Below are positions 7,362 to 16,431 of a stretch of 45,148 nt of DNA, piece by piece. Every line of letters starts with the position of its first letter. Position 1 is the first letter of the stretch. The DNA comes from a virus. The stretch is from the IMG/VR virus record IMGVR_UViG_3300046512_000220, positions 1 to 45,148 of that record, one strand, 5' to 3'. The notes below the pieces were generated by a model. It was not told where the DNA came from. It did no database searches and was given only the letters and a program-made list of their open reading frames with translations. The position numbers and the translations under genes are program-made.

Positions 7362-10300
7362 ATGGCATTCCTCTTTGGCGCGCCCAAGGTCACCAATAAC
7401 GCTCCGGTCATCAGCTCCATGCGTGTGCAGACCAGCTGCTACGGCAGGCCGGTGCCGCTGGTCTACGGGCGCACGCGGGTGGCGCCTAACGTCATCTGGT
7501 ACAACGACTTCCAGTCGCATCCGCACACGTCCAGCGCGGCCGGCGGGAAGGGCGGCGGCGGCTCGCAGAGCACGACCGAGTACACCTACACCGCCGCACT
7601 GATCATGGCGATGTGCGAGGGGCAGATCATCGACGTGCCGCGCGTGTGGCGCGGAAAGGAAATCCTGAACCCGGCGACGCTCGGGCTCGATGTCTACGGC
7701 GGCACGGCCGACCAGCCGGTGTTCCCGCCGGTGGCCAGCAAGTATCCCGCCGAGGCGCTCAACTATCCGGGTATCGCGTTCCTGGCGTCTGGCGCCTACG
7801 ACCTCGGCTCCAGCGCGACGCTGGAGAATCACAACGCGGAGGTGCAGAGCGAGTTCCGGATCTCCGAAGCGATTCCCGACGCCGATCCAAGCCAGGTGCT
7901 GGTCGACCTGGTCACCAGCCCCGTCCGCGGCCTTGGGTTCTCGGCGGACAGCCTGGGCGACCTTGGGCCGTTCTGGGCATTCTGCCGCGCCAACGGGCTG
8001 TGGATTTCCCCGGCCTACACCGATCAGCAGCCGGCGCGCGACATGATTAAGCGGCTGGTGGAGATCGGCTTCTCGGACGTCCTGTACAGCGAGAACAAGC
8101 TCAAGATCATCCCGTACTCGGACGTCGCCGCGACCGACTACGGCGCCAACTACGTGCCGTCGCGCAATCCAACGTACGAGCTGACGGCCGACGACTTCAT
8201 TACGGAAGGCGCAGATCCGCCGATTGATGTGTCGCGCAAGTCGCTTGGGGAGGCTTACAACCACGTCCAGGTGAAGTACTACGACCGGGCGAACGACTAC
8301 AACGAGCAGGTGGCCGAAGCCAAGGACGCGGCCGACATCGACCTGCACGGGCTGCGTTCCATGCCGGTGGTCGAGGCGAAGGAAATTTGCGACGGCCGCG
8401 TGGCCGCCAAGCTGGCCGATTTCCACCTGCGCCGCTCGCTCAACGTCCGCAATACCTATAGGTTCACGCTGGGCTGGAAACACGTCCTGCTGGAGCCTAC
8501 CGACATTGTTCTGTTGACCCATCCGGCGGAGGGCTTCGCCTCGGACCCGGTGATGATCACCAAGATCGAGGAGGACGAAGAGTCGGGCGAGCTGCAGATC
8601 GAGGCCGAAGACTATCCGATGGGCACCACCAAGGTGGCCTTGATCCCTGCGCCGGTATCGGACGGCTACACCACAGACTTCAGCGCGGCGCCCGGCAACG
8701 CGAATGTGCCGGTGATGTTCGAGCCGCCTTTCGCACTGACCGACAACCGGCCGGAGCTGTGGCTGGCCACCGCCGGCGGCCCGCAGTGGGGCGGGGCGCA
8801 GGTGTGGGTCTCGCTGGACAACGCCAGCTATCGCCAGGTGGGTCAGATCGGCAACCCCTCGCGGTACGGGTCGCTGTCGGCCACGCTGCCCGCCGGCGCC
8901 GCGATCGATACGGCGCACCTGCTGTCCGTCGATATGTCGGCCTCGCGCGGCGTGCTGCGTGGAGGCACCGAGGATGACGCGCGGTCGCTCACAACGATCT
9001 GCTACGTCGACGGCGAGTACATCGCCTACGCGGATGCAACCCTCACGGGGGTGAATACCTACAACCTCGGCTACCTGGTGCGCGGCAACTACGGGTCCGA
9101 CAACCTGCAGCACGCGGCGGGCCGGCCGTTCGTGCGTCTCGACGGAGGCCTGTTCCGATACGGCTATCCCAAGGAATGGCTGGGCAAGGCCGTGTGGGTC
9201 AAGCTGGTCAGCTACAACCGGTACGGCGCGGCGCTACAGAGCCTGGCCGAAGTGCCGGCCTACCAAACCACGCTCGAGGGCGCACCGCTGCCGGCCGTAT
9301 CGGGGCTGCGCTTCGAGCAACCGTGGACTGGCCGCGACGCGAAGATCGTATGGGAGCCGCTCGATGGGGCCGTGGACTATGAGGTCCAGGTGCTGGCCGG
9401 CGACCCGGTGAACGTGGTGGGGTCGGTGTCTGGCCTGGGTAGCACGCAGTATGCGTACGGCGCTGGCGACATGGCGTCCGCCGGCGGGCCGTGGCGCTCG
9501 CTGGTGCTGAAGGTGCGCGGCCGGTCAGTGACGGGCAAGCGTGGCCCGTGGGCGCAGCTGCTGGCGTTCAACCCGCAGGTGGCGGCCCTCACGGGCATCG
9601 AGATCACGGGCGGCTTCAAGCAGGCGTTTTTCAAGTGCCAGACGCCGGCGGAGGGTGACTTCGCCGGCATCCGCGTCTGGGTCAGCGATACGGCAGGCAC
9701 GCCGCCCTCGGACGCCACGCTGGTGTATGACGGGCCCGGCACGCTGGCGCCGATATCGCAGCTCTCGGACGGCACGCCGCTGCAGTCGGCGCGGCAGTAC
9801 TACCTGCGCGCGGCCGGTTACGATGATTTCGGCAAGGATGCGCTGAACGTGTCGAGCGAGCTGGCGTTCTCGATCATCGGCATGATTTCGGAAACCGAGA
9901 TCCTGCCGGGCTCGATCAAGACGCCGTCGCTGGCGGCCAACGTGGTCACGGCCGAGAAAATCGATTTCGACTCGATGATCGGCCGCCTGGCGCAGTTCCA
10001 GTTCGTCGAGGCTACGATGCTCAAAGCGGGCTCCGTTACGGCTGATGCGCTGTCGGTGGGCTCGTCGGCCAACATGCTGACCGATCCCGGCTTCGAGGCC
10101 GATGCCTATGGCTGGACCTTCAGCTCGCCCGTGGCGACCACCAGTGCAGGCTACGGCGCGCCAGGGACGTCCAGCTGGTATCTCGCCAACACCTCCAACA
10201 AAACGCTATACGTGTCGCATGGCGTGGGCGGGAGCCCGGACGCCAACGCGGCCACCTTGACGCAGGACATCGCGATCGAGGCGTCGCGCACCTACATGGC

Positions 10301-10856
10301 ATCGGCCTACATCGGCGCCCATCGGTGCGCCGCTGGGGTGTGGATCGACTACTTCGACGCGGTCGGCAACCTGCTGGCGGGCGTGAACACGCTTGGGGAT
10401 GCCATCAACAACGAGTTGGCCGCCGGCGGCAGCTTCCTGGCTAACTACAAGCGCGTCTGGTGGCGGTCGAGGGCGCCGGCCAACGCGGTGCGGGCCCGCT
10501 TCACGCTGCTCAAGCGCGGCACGAAGGCTGGCCAGCCGGATTCGTACATGTTCGCGGTGCGGCCTTACTTCGGCGAGGTGCTGCCGAACCAGACCGACGT
10601 GCCGCCGTGGGACGCGGCGGGCGCAACCATCATCGGGCCGGGCAGCATCAAGACCGGCACCCTGTCGGCGATTTCCGCCGACTTGGGCTCGGTGACGGCG
10701 GGGTCGCTGAATATCGCCAACCGATTCATCGTGGACCGCAATGGCAACCTCCTGGTTCGCAATACAACAGGGGGCAACCAATTCCAGTTGGATAACAACG
10801 GATTCCGAAGCTATGACGCCAACGGCCAGCTGCGGATGCGCGGAGGATTCTGGTAA
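7362..10856 (+). CDS. Tail tip attachment / host specificity protein (gpJ-like hub)
   Basis: At 1164 aa this is the largest gene and the central tail tip protein. The N-terminus has the hub signature (SCYGRPVPLVYGRTRVAPN) with a glycine-rich loop around residue 65. Residues 200-420 form the conserved tail region. Residues 600-830 look like fibronectin-type strands, and residues 900-1060 resemble a carbohydrate-binding beta sandwich, starting MLTDPGFEADAYGW. The C-terminal part should contact the receptor. It follows the NlpC/P60 gene by four bases. Domain limits are estimates by eye. Confidence 0.85.
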   Translation: MAFLFGAPKVTNNAPVISSMRVQTSCYGRPVPLVYGRTRVAPNVIWYNDFQSHPHTSSAAGGKGGGGSQSTTEYTYTAALIMAMCEGQIIDVPRVWRGKEILNPATLGLDVYGGTADQPVFPPVASKYPAEALNYPGIAFLASGAYDLGSSATLENHNAEVQSEFRISEAIPDADPSQVLVDLVTSPVRGLGFSADSLGDLGPFWAFCRANGLWISPAYTDQQPARDMIKRLVEIGFSDVLYSENKLKIIPYSDVAATDYGANYVPSRNPTYELTADDFITEGADPPIDVSRKSLGEAYNHVQVKYYDRANDYNEQVAEAKDAADIDLHGLRSMPVVEAKEICDGRVAAKLADFHLRRSLNVRNTYRFTLGWKHVLLEPTDIVLLTHPAEGFASDPVMITKIEEDEESGELQIEAEDYPMGTTKVALIPAPVSDGYTTDFSAAPGNANVPVMFEPPFALTDNRPELWLATAGGPQWGGAQVWVSLDNASYRQVGQIGNPSRYGSLSATLPAGAAIDTAHLLSVDMSASRGVLRGGTEDDARSLTTICYVDGEYIAYADATLTGVNTYNLGYLVRGNYGSDNLQHAAGRPFVRLDGGLFRYGYPKEWLGKAVWVKLVSYNRYGAALQSLAEVPAYQTTLEGAPLPAVSGLRFEQPWTGRDAKIVWEPLDGAVDYEVQVLAGDPVNVVGSVSGLGSTQYAYGAGDMASAGGPWRSLVLKVRGRSVTGKRGPWAQLLAFNPQVAALTGIEITGGFKQAFFKCQTPAEGDFAGIRVWVSDTAGTPPSDATLVYDGPGTLAPISQLSDGTPLQSARQYYLRAAGYDDFGKDALNVSSELAFSIIGMISETEILPGSIKTPSLAANVVTAEKIDFDSMIGRLAQFQFVEATMLKAGSVTADALSVGSSANMLTDPGFEADAYGWTFSSPVATTSAGYGAPGTSSWYLANTSNKTLYVSHGVGGSPDANAATLTQDIAIEASRTYMASAYIGAHRCAAGVWIDYFDAVGNLLAGVNTLGDAINNELAAGGSFLANYKRVWWRSRAPANAVRARFTLLKRGTKAGQPDSYMFAVRPYFGEVLPNQTDVPPWDAAGATIIGPGSIKTGTLSAISADLGSVTAGSLNIANRFIVDRNGNLLVRNTTGGNQFQLDNNGFRSYDANGQLRMRGGFW

Positions 10857-11149
10857 TGCCAGTGGGATTTCAAGTATTCGATGCGGCGGGGAACCTCAAG
10901 CTGTCATTGGGGGACCGCATCGCCCGCTTCACCGGGGCGGTGGTGACTGGCGGCGCAGACGGCGCGGTGGCGGTGGCCGGGGCCGATACCGGGGAGCCGT
11001 TCTTCAGTCTCACAGCACTGGAGAACCCGCTGGGGTTCTTTTCGCCGCCTAAAGTAACCATCAACGGCAATGTCATCTCCTGGGTCTACCTGCCAACGCC
11101 GGCCAACCCGCAGAGGATCAATTGCCTGCTGCGCTATGGAGTCCGCTAG
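10856..11149 (+). CDS. Small tail-associated protein
   Basis: This 97-aa protein starts on the last base of the hub gene stop (TAATG), so translation is probably coupled. It is beta-rich and Gly/Ala-rich (GAVVTGGADGAVAVAGAD) with no recognised domain. The place between hub and tail fibre genes suggests a minor tail tip component. No function is proposed beyond that. Confidence 0.6.
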   Translation: MPVGFQVFDAAGNLKLSLGDRIARFTGAVVTGGADGAVAVAGADTGEPFFSLTALENPLGFFSPPKVTINGNVISWVYLPTPANPQRINCLLRYGVR

Positions 11150-11797
11150 ATGCCTGCTGGATTCGCTGTCTACAACGACTGGGGGACGGTTCAGATCGAC
11201 GAGAACTGGCCCGCCATGTCGCATCGGTTGAAGTTGGTGGCGAACATCACCACGCCGGCCGGTGACAGTGGCTACTACACCGATCTACGCTTTACCGCGG
11301 CGGCGCCCATGGTCTTCTGGAAGTCTGGCGCGCCCATCTACGTGATCTCCTCGGTGAGCAACGGGGACGGCACCTGGACGTACCGCCTGAAATCGTGGAG
11401 TGCCACGACGGCAACCGTCTACATCTTCGACACTCCGCAATGGTTTCCGCAGTCGAGCGGGCTGGAAGTGTTCAACGCGAGCGGCGTCAAGGTCTTTGGG
11501 GACCAGCTGTCGCCCCTGAAGCTCGCCGCTGTCGTGCCGGTGTCCGGCGTCCCGATGACCTGGAACGGGCTGGCTCCCGGCACCTACGCCATTTGCACCA
11601 GCGATCCGGGATTCACCTGCGAGACGTACTTCGCCGACATCCAACGCACACAGTCCCTGTCAGTGGGCGCTCGAGATCTCTCTCAGGGCTTCACGCTCGA
11701 CTGGGTGGTATCGCAGAGCGGGTTCCCATTCGAAGTCAACAACCCGCCGCAATTCCCGCCTCAGTTCGTGTTGATCGCGGATGTGGCCGGGCTCTGA
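11150..11797 (+). CDS. Predicted tail tip protein of unknown function
   Basis: This 215-aa protein begins immediately after the preceding stop (TAGATG). It starts MPAGFAVYNDWGTVQIDENW, as in small tip proteins that follow gpJ-like hubs in phages of Burkholderia and Pseudomonas type hosts. It is strand-rich with many Trp and Tyr, consistent with a surface-exposed tip or receptor-binding accessory. It is the last gene before an intrinsic terminator at 11820. I do not recognise a catalytic motif. Confidence 0.6.
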   Translation: MPAGFAVYNDWGTVQIDENWPAMSHRLKLVANITTPAGDSGYYTDLRFTAAAPMVFWKSGAPIYVISSVSNGDGTWTYRLKSWSATTATVYIFDTPQWFPQSSGLEVFNASGVKVFGDQLSPLKLAAVVPVSGVPMTWNGLAPGTYAICTSDPGFTCETYFADIQRTQSLSVGARDLSQGFTLDWVVSQSGFPFEVNNPPQFPPQFVLIADVAGL

Positions 11798-11819
11798 GGC
11801 CCGATACAACTAACCCGAA

Positions 11820-11846
11820 GCCCCGCTCGAGCGGGGCTTTCTCTTT
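11820..11846 (+). terminator. Intrinsic terminator after the tail tip genes
   Basis: An 18-base perfect palindrome (GCCCCGCTCGAGCGGGGC, 11820-11837) is followed by TTTCTCTTT. It lies 22 bases after a stop codon and before the tail fibre group, so it can end or attenuate the tail transcript. Confidence 0.85.
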
Positions 11847-11858
11847 GGAGTTACCGAA

Positions 11859-12209
11859 ATGGCATTGAACAAAGAAATCGAGATCGCGGCCTATGGTGTG
11901 GTGGCCAGCCACCACGTGGTGGCTGGCTATGGCGTGGATCTGCGCTTGGTCCAGTGCGTGGTCAGCGTTGAGTGCTACGCCAGCGTCGAGGCCTGCTTGG
12001 CCGGCAAGAATCCTCTCGCGCGTGAGAGCATCACGATCAACGAACGGCCGCCGGCGGATGCACCAACGCTCGCGTGGGTCGAAGACAAGCTCTGTGAGGC
12101 CGAGACAGCGCCGTCGACGGTGGTGGGAGAAATCCAGCCGGGCATGGCGATGCCCCAGATGTTCGTGTCTCCCAATCGCTGGCTGTTCTCGGGCGCCGTG
12201 CGGGTGTAA
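11859..12209 (+). CDS. Unknown protein of the tail fibre group
   Basis: This 116-aa protein starts after a GGAG eight bases upstream of its ATG. It contains SHHVVAGYGVDLR and four cysteines, and ends NRWLFSGAVRV. It opens a short group with a 130-aa protein, the tail fibre and a fibre partner, separated from the tail tip genes by a terminator. I recognise no domain; a small structural protein of the fibre is the simplest guess. Confidence 0.55.
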   Translation: MALNKEIEIAAYGVVASHHVVAGYGVDLRLVQCVVSVECYASVEACLAGKNPLARESITINERPPADAPTLAWVEDKLCEAETAPSTVVGEIQPGMAMPQMFVSPNRWLFSGAVRV

Positions 12210-12216
12210 GCGACGC

Positions 12217-12609
12217 ATGCAAAGCGTTCCGTACGACATCACGATCCAGCAAGGCGTGGACTGGGAGCTGAGTTTCCGATGGCTGACCACGGATGGCGTG
12301 GTCGACCTGGCCGGCTACGGCGCCCAGATGCAGGTGCGGTCCGATGCGTCGAGCGAAGCGGTCCTCTTGGATCTGGCCACGGGCGGGAAGGGCATTGTCA
12401 TCAATGAGCAGACCGGACGCGTCACCGTGTCGATCACCCCGGCCAAGCTCAATGCCATCCGCTATCCAGGGGCGCGCGACAAGATCTGGGCGGCGCGCCA
12501 GCAGCTGGTGCATCTGGGCGACTATGACTTGCACCTCATTTCAGAACAAGGCACCCGCACCCGAATGATCGGCGGACGGGTGTATCTCTCTCCGGGGGTT
12601 ACACGATGA
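12217..12609 (+). CDS. Conserved phage protein upstream of tail fibre
   Basis: This 130-aa protein begins MQSVPYDITIQQGVDWELSF. It resembles small beta-rich proteins (ligand-like motif DLAGYGAQMQVR) commonly found directly before collagen-like tail fibres in phages and prophages; some are attachment or adaptor domains of baseplates. Its last codons overlap the fibre gene by ATGA at 12606-12609. An in-frame start farther upstream would cover most of the previous gene, so ATG 12217, seven bases after that stop, is preferred. Confidence 0.65.
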   Translation: MQSVPYDITIQQGVDWELSFRWLTTDGVVDLAGYGAQMQVRSDASSEAVLLDLATGGKGIVINEQTGRVTVSITPAKLNAIRYPGARDKIWAARQQLVHLGDYDLHLISEQGTRTRMIGGRVYLSPGVTR

Positions 12610-14390
12610 GCGGACAGTCGCTCGAAATCATCGAGCAGGGCCAGGTGACGGTGGTGGAGATCGGCCTGCCTGGCGTGCCCGGCACGAAAGGGGCACCTGG
12701 CACCAGCTGGATCGACGGCTATGGCGAGCCGCTCCCAGCCCAAGGTCTGGAGCGTGATCACTATCTCGATCACGCAAGCGGAGACGTCTGGGCGAAGGGG
12801 CCAGCCGGCTGGGCGAAGACCGGTGGAAACTTGACCGGCCCACGTGGGCTGCAGGGGCTGCAAGGCATAAAGGGCGACACGGGCGACATCACTCCGGAGT
12901 TGCAGGCGGCACGCGATGATGCTGTCGCTGCCTCAGCCAATGCCACGCAGAAGGCGGCCGAAGCCGTGGCAAGCGCTACGGCCGCCGGCAATGCAGCGAC
13001 AGCTGCTCATCAGGATGCGCTGTCCACGGACGCCTGGAAGACGGTGGCGACAGAGGCCGCACAAAGCGCTTCCGGCAGTGCGGCCGCTGCGTCACAGTCG
13101 TCGCTTGGAGCTGCCGCGAGCGCCGCCTCGGCCGGCGACGCCGAGGCCGCCGCCGCTGGCTCCGCGACCGCGGCGGCGACATCCGCTAGCGCGGCGGGCG
13201 ATTCCGCGGCGGCAGCCGCTGCAGCGGCTGCGGCGGCTGATGGCTCCCGAGCCAGCAGCGCGCAATCCGCAGCCCAGGCGCTGGCGAGTGCCACAGCGGC
13301 AGTGGAGTCTGAGGCAACAGTGGAAGACCTGGCCGCCGCTGCTGATGCCGCGAAGTCAGCGGCCGAAACGGCGCGCGACCAGGCTGGCGCTTCGGCGTCA
13401 GCTGCCGCTGCTTCCGCCACGGCCGCCAGCGCCTCGGCGACGGCCGCAGGTCAGGCGAAGACCGCAGCCGAAGCCGCTCGGGATCGGGCGGAGGCAGCGG
13501 CAGGGAACACCGCCAACCCCGTCTTTTCGACGGTGAAGGTAAAGCCCGCCGCTGGGGACGCCCCTATCGTTCTCGTCCCTTACGACGCCGCCAGCGGCGC
13601 CAAGTTGTCCAGCACCAAGCCGGACGGGGAAACGAAACGATGGGAGGTCGATCTCGCTGTTGGCGCAACCGACGACTTCCAGCTCAACCGCTTTAGCGAC
13701 GCCGGGGCGGTGGTTGATGCGCCTCTGGCGGTCAAGCGCGCTACTGGAGAGGTGACGATAACCGGGGCTGTCACGGTAAAGGCCGTGGCGGGTGCGGCAA
13801 CGAACAAGCTCTCTTTGGATCGTCCTGCCCTCGCCGGTCAAGATAACGTCATCCTGTCGTCTGTCGCCGGAAAGGCGCTTTGGTCCATCGTGATGGGCAA
13901 CACGGCGGGCGGCGCCTATGCAATGTCCTTCGCGCGGTACAGCAGTGCTGATGGCTCGTACGTTGACACGCCGATCACCATCAACAACACCAACGGGGTG
14001 GTGGTTATCCCGAAGCTCGCGGTGGGGGCAAATAGCGGCGATGTTGGCTCCGCGTGGGAGTACTACTCGTGCCCCATGGATGTGACGGCGGGCTCCCTGA
14101 GTACTTGGGCGGCCACGCTGTACTACAAGATCATGGGCAAGGTGGCGTTTCTGACGCTGGAGATTTACATCGGCTCGGGGAATCCAACTGGCGCGTACCG
14201 GGTGTACCTGCCCTTTAATGCGGCCTACAACCAGACCCTGAGTGGTCGAGAAAACTCCCTCAACGGGAGGCAACTTCAGGCGTGGATTGCGGCAAACGGG
14301 AACGTCCTCACAATCTTCGACTACGCCAACAGCAACCCAGGCGGAGTAGGCGCCCGCCTGCTTCTGACAGGTTCGATCTCCATCCTATGA
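12606..14390 (+). CDS. Tail fibre protein with collagen-like and Ala-rich coiled-coil shaft
   Basis: This 594-aa protein has short collagen-like Gly-X-Y stretches (LPGVPGTKGAPG near residue 20; GPRGLQGLQGIKGDTGD near 80). Residues 100-300 are dominated by Ala with Ser, Thr, Glu and Lys, typical of trimeric phage fibre shafts. The C-terminal 290 residues are beta-rich and end in a distinct distal domain that should bind the host receptor. It is translationally coupled to the genes on both sides by ATGA. The Ala-rich region is low complexity and likely to recombine. Confidence 0.85.
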   Translation: MSGQSLEIIEQGQVTVVEIGLPGVPGTKGAPGTSWIDGYGEPLPAQGLERDHYLDHASGDVWAKGPAGWAKTGGNLTGPRGLQGLQGIKGDTGDITPELQAARDDAVAASANATQKAAEAVASATAAGNAATAAHQDALSTDAWKTVATEAAQSASGSAAAASQSSLGAAASAASAGDAEAAAAGSATAAATSASAAGDSAAAAAAAAAAADGSRASSAQSAAQALASATAAVESEATVEDLAAAADAAKSAAETARDQAGASASAAAASATAASASATAAGQAKTAAEAARDRAEAAAGNTANPVFSTVKVKPAAGDAPIVLVPYDAASGAKLSSTKPDGETKRWEVDLAVGATDDFQLNRFSDAGAVVDAPLAVKRATGEVTITGAVTVKAVAGAATNKLSLDRPALAGQDNVILSSVAGKALWSIVMGNTAGGAYAMSFARYSSADGSYVDTPITINNTNGVVVIPKLAVGANSGDVGSAWEYYSCPMDVTAGSLSTWAATLYYKIMGKVAFLTLEIYIGSGNPTGAYRVYLPFNAAYNQTLSGRENSLNGRQLQAWIAANGNVLTIFDYANSNPGGVGARLLLTGSISIL

Positions 14391-14845
14391 CTGCTGATAC
14401 CCCTCCCCAGCTCACGCCACAAAAATACCTGATCCTCGCGGACGCGGTAATTTTCCTGGACACCAATGAGGTGGTTCCCAAGGATATCTCGGACCCTCGG
14501 TATGCCGCTTACCTTGACGATGCCTTTCCTTCGCCGCAGGTCTCGACGGTGGTGTCGGTGTTCCAGCAGATCATGGATACCCAGGCCCGCCAGCTCGGCT
14601 ACGACGACATCAGGACGGCTGTGACCTACGCAGACGAGCCTGTGGTGCCCCGCTTCCAGGCGGAGGGCATAGCGTTCCGCAAGTGGCGGTCTCAAGTCTG
14701 GGGCCTCGCGTACATGCACCTGGATCAGCTCACGTCGGCAGGCGTGCCCGTACCTAAGTTTTCCGAATTGCTGCCGCTGATCCCGAGCCTCGAGCTGGAT
14801 GCGGCAGCAGAAGACCAGGGGGCGCCGACGGCGCCCGATCCATAG
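14387..14845 (+). CDS. Putative tail fibre assembly protein
   Basis: This 152-aa protein starts in ATGA overlap with the tail fibre stop. Genes in this position usually encode chaperones or short partners of the fibre. The central part, QLGYDDIRTAVTYADEP followed by FRKWRSQVW, is typical of the DUF4376/XkdW-like proteins paired with phage fibres. Two tandem terminators stand downstream. The role is inferred from context and resemblance. Confidence 0.6.
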   Translation: MTADTPPQLTPQKYLILADAVIFLDTNEVVPKDISDPRYAAYLDDAFPSPQVSTVVSVFQQIMDTQARQLGYDDIRTAVTYADEPVVPRFQAEGIAFRKWRSQVWGLAYMHLDQLTSAGVPVPKFSELLPLIPSLELDAAAEDQGAPTAPDP

Positions 14846-14889
14846 GAGGTGCCGCCCGTGTAGACCGAAAAGGAAACAAGCATCGAGAT

Positions 14890-14911
14890 CCGCCGACAGG
14901 CGGTTTTTTTT
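14890..14911 (+). terminator. Intrinsic terminator after tail fibre genes
   Basis: The stem CCGCC/GGCGG (14890-14894 with 14899-14903), loop GACA, is followed by eight T. It lies 44 bases after the fibre assembly stop and just before a second hairpin. Confidence 0.85.
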
Positions 14912-14912
14912 C

Positions 14913-14935
14913 GCCCGCTTCATGCGGGCATTTTT
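14913..14935 (+). terminator. Second tandem terminator before lysis genes
   Basis: The stem GCCCGC/GCGGGC (14913-14918 with 14924-14929) is followed by ATTTTTC. With the hairpin at 14890 it makes a double terminator directly upstream of the endolysin ATG. This makes late readthrough or antitermination likely for lysis gene expression. Confidence 0.7.
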
Positions 14936-14945
14936 CATTGGGGTC

Positions 14946-15584
14946 ATGGATAAAACAACCTTTCAGAAGGCGGCGGGCATCAGCTCGGCGTTGGCCGACC
15001 GTTGGTGGCCACACGTTGACGCCGCGCTATTCGAGTTCGGCATCCTGCTTCCCCACCGGGTGGCGGCCTGGATTTCCCAGGTCGGCCATGAATCGAAGGG
15101 CTTCTCCTCACTGGCGGAGTCCTTCGATTACTCGGTGGAGGGGCTGGTGCAGACCTTCGATCGCCTGCCGCGAGATCTCGCCGCCAAGCTCGGCCGCCAG
15201 CAGGGCGAGCGCATGGTCCCGATCGAGCGCCAGGAACGCATCGCCAGCATCGTCTACGCGGGCCGGTACGGCAACGGATCAGCGGCCACGGGGGACGGCT
15301 GGCGATATCGCGGGCGCGGTCTCAAGCAGATCACGTTTCCGGACAACTACGGGCCGTGCGGGCATGCCCTTGGTGTGGATCTGTTGGCCAATCCGGATCT
15401 GCTGGCAACGGATGACCGGCTGGCGGCGCGCTCGGCGGCCTGGTTCTGGTTCGACAAGAGCTGCAACCAGCTGGCGGACGCCGGCGACCAGCGCGCGCTC
15501 ACGAGGCGCATCAATGGTGGCCTGAATGGTCTAGAAGACCGCATGCAGCGCTACGTACGCGCGCGGCAATACATCAACGGGTAA
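14946..15584 (+). CDS. Endolysin, GH19 chitinase/lysozyme type
   Basis: This 212-aa endolysin cleaves glycan strands of peptidoglycan at lysis. It has the GH19 layout: Glu49 in QVGHESKGF and Glu58 in LAESFDYS as probable catalytic acids, followed by DGWRYRGRGLKQIT, the substrate-binding motif. There is no signal peptide or transmembrane start, so it should need the holin for export. I chose ATG 14946 with GGGG at -5; an in-frame ATG at 14922 would start inside the terminator hairpin. It opens the lysis cassette of endolysin, holin, Rz and Rz1. Confidence 0.9.
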   Translation: MDKTTFQKAAGISSALADRWWPHVDAALFEFGILLPHRVAAWISQVGHESKGFSSLAESFDYSVEGLVQTFDRLPRDLAAKLGRQQGERMVPIERQERIASIVYAGRYGNGSAATGDGWRYRGRGLKQITFPDNYGPCGHALGVDLLANPDLLATDDRLAARSAAWFWFDKSCNQLADAGDQRALTRRINGGLNGLEDRMQRYVRARQYING

Positions 15585-15593
15585 AGGGGCGAA

Positions 15594-15890
15594 ATGCAAG
15601 AGCACGAACGAAATCTGTACATGCTGGCCATCCTGGGGGCGATGGTCGGGCTGGGGAAGCTGCTGGCCAGCGATGAGCACATCACCGTGCGCCTGGTGCT
15701 GGCCAGGGCCATGATGGGCTCGGCCACCTCCATGGTGGCCGGCGTGGCGCTAATCCAGTTCCCCGACCTCAATCCGGTGGCGCTGCTGGGGCTGGGCAGC
15801 GCCCTCGGCATTGTTGGGGCGCAGGCGCTGGAGGCCTACTTCAAGCGTCGAATGCGGGAAGGCGAGCGCCGGAATGGCAAAGGTGCTTGA
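15594..15890 (+). CDS. Holin
   Basis: This 98-aa protein has three hydrophobic segments, at about residues 9-25, 38-56 and 60-80, with a basic C-terminus (KRRMREGERRNGKGA). It follows the endolysin by nine bases and overlaps the Rz start. Size, membrane pattern and position identify a small class I-like holin, similar to the LydA/holin_3 group. It would form membrane lesions that release the endolysin. Confidence 0.8.
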   Translation: MQEHERNLYMLAILGAMVGLGKLLASDEHITVRLVLARAMMGSATSMVAGVALIQFPDLNPVALLGLGSALGIVGAQALEAYFKRRMREGERRNGKGA

Positions 15891-16431
15891 GATCCTCGCC
15901 GCATGGAAGGGCCGCCTGGTGGCGGCCTTTTTCATTGCGATGGCCGGCGCCCTGGCCGGTGGGGCCTTCGCCTGGTGGGCGCAAGGCAATCGATATGAAG
16001 CCCAACTTCAGCGGCTGCGGGCCGACAGTGCGGCGGCGGCCGCTGCTGCCTCGGCGCGGTACGGCCAGCTGGAGTCGCGGTACCGCAAGCTCGAAGGCGA
16101 TGCCCGCGATGCGGTTGCGGCCGTTTGGGAGAAAGCTCAAAAGGAGAGAGAAATTGAAAGCGCTGCTGCAGCTGCCGCTCGTGCTGAGTATCTTGCTGGC
16201 ACTCGCCGGCTGTCCCTCGCCGTCCGTTCCTGTTCGACTGGACCCGCCGGCTCGGCCGCAGATCCCGCCATTGCCGCCCCACCTGGTGAAGCGCGAGCCG
16301 AACTTGCGCCAGAGACTGGAGCAGCTCTCGATGCCATCGTCCGCGATGGCGATCAAGGCATCCGCGACGCCAACGCCTGTATCGACCTCTACAACGGGGT
16401 CCGAGGCGCGTTGAACGCCGGCGATCAGTAA
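15874..16431 (+). CDS. Rz-like i-spanin
   Basis: This 185-aa protein has an N-terminal membrane anchor at about residues 14-35 (VAAFFIAMAGALAGGAFAWW), then an Ala/Arg/Glu-rich coiled-coil periplasmic region, the standard i-spanin plan. It starts inside the 3' end of the holin gene and contains the Rz1 gene in another frame. It would join with Rz1 to fuse inner and outer membranes in the final step of lysis. ATG 15874 gives the anchor the right position. Confidence 0.85.
   Translation: MAKVLEILAAWKGRLVAAFFIAMAGALAGGAFAWWAQGNRYEAQLQRLRADSAAAAAAASARYGQLESRYRKLEGDARDAVAAVWEKAQKEREIESAAAAAARAEYLAGTRRLSLAVRSCSTGPAGSAADPAIAAPPGEARAELAPETGAALDAIVRDGDQGIRDANACIDLYNGVRGALNAGDQ
16154..16414 (+). CDS. 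Rz1-like o-spanin lipoprotein, nested in Rz
   Basis: This 86-aa protein lies wholly within Rz in a different frame. It starts with TTG 16154, preceded by a near-perfect ribosome site AAGGAGAG at 16141-16148. The product has a lipoprotein signal, MKALLQLPLVLSILLALAGC, with lipobox LAGC, so the mature protein begins at Cys20. It then continues with the Pro-rich stretch typical of Rz1 (RLDPPARPQIPPLPPH). It would be an outer membrane lipoprotein that pairs with Rz. The nested layout matches lambda and many other phages. Confidence 0.85.
   Translation: MKALLQLPLVLSILLALAGCPSPSVPVRLDPPARPQIPPLPPHLVKREPNLRQRLEQLSMPSSAMAIKASATPTPVSTSTTGSEAR

Noticed and set aside
7260-9113. Long open frame on the - strand opposite the hub gene
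   Set aside because: GC-rich codon bias of the real + strand gene leaves the complementary frame open. The antisense protein is Arg/His/Val-rich without any domain pattern, and has no ribosome site or operon context.
13010-13420. Ala-rich - strand frame opposite the tail fibre shaft
   Set aside because: It mirrors the low-complexity GCx/GGC codons of the fibre shaft and has no start context.
14799-14945. Endolysin extended upstream to 14799
   Set aside because: The extension would translate through two terminator hairpins and part of the previous gene. ATG 14946 with GGGG upstream is better placed.
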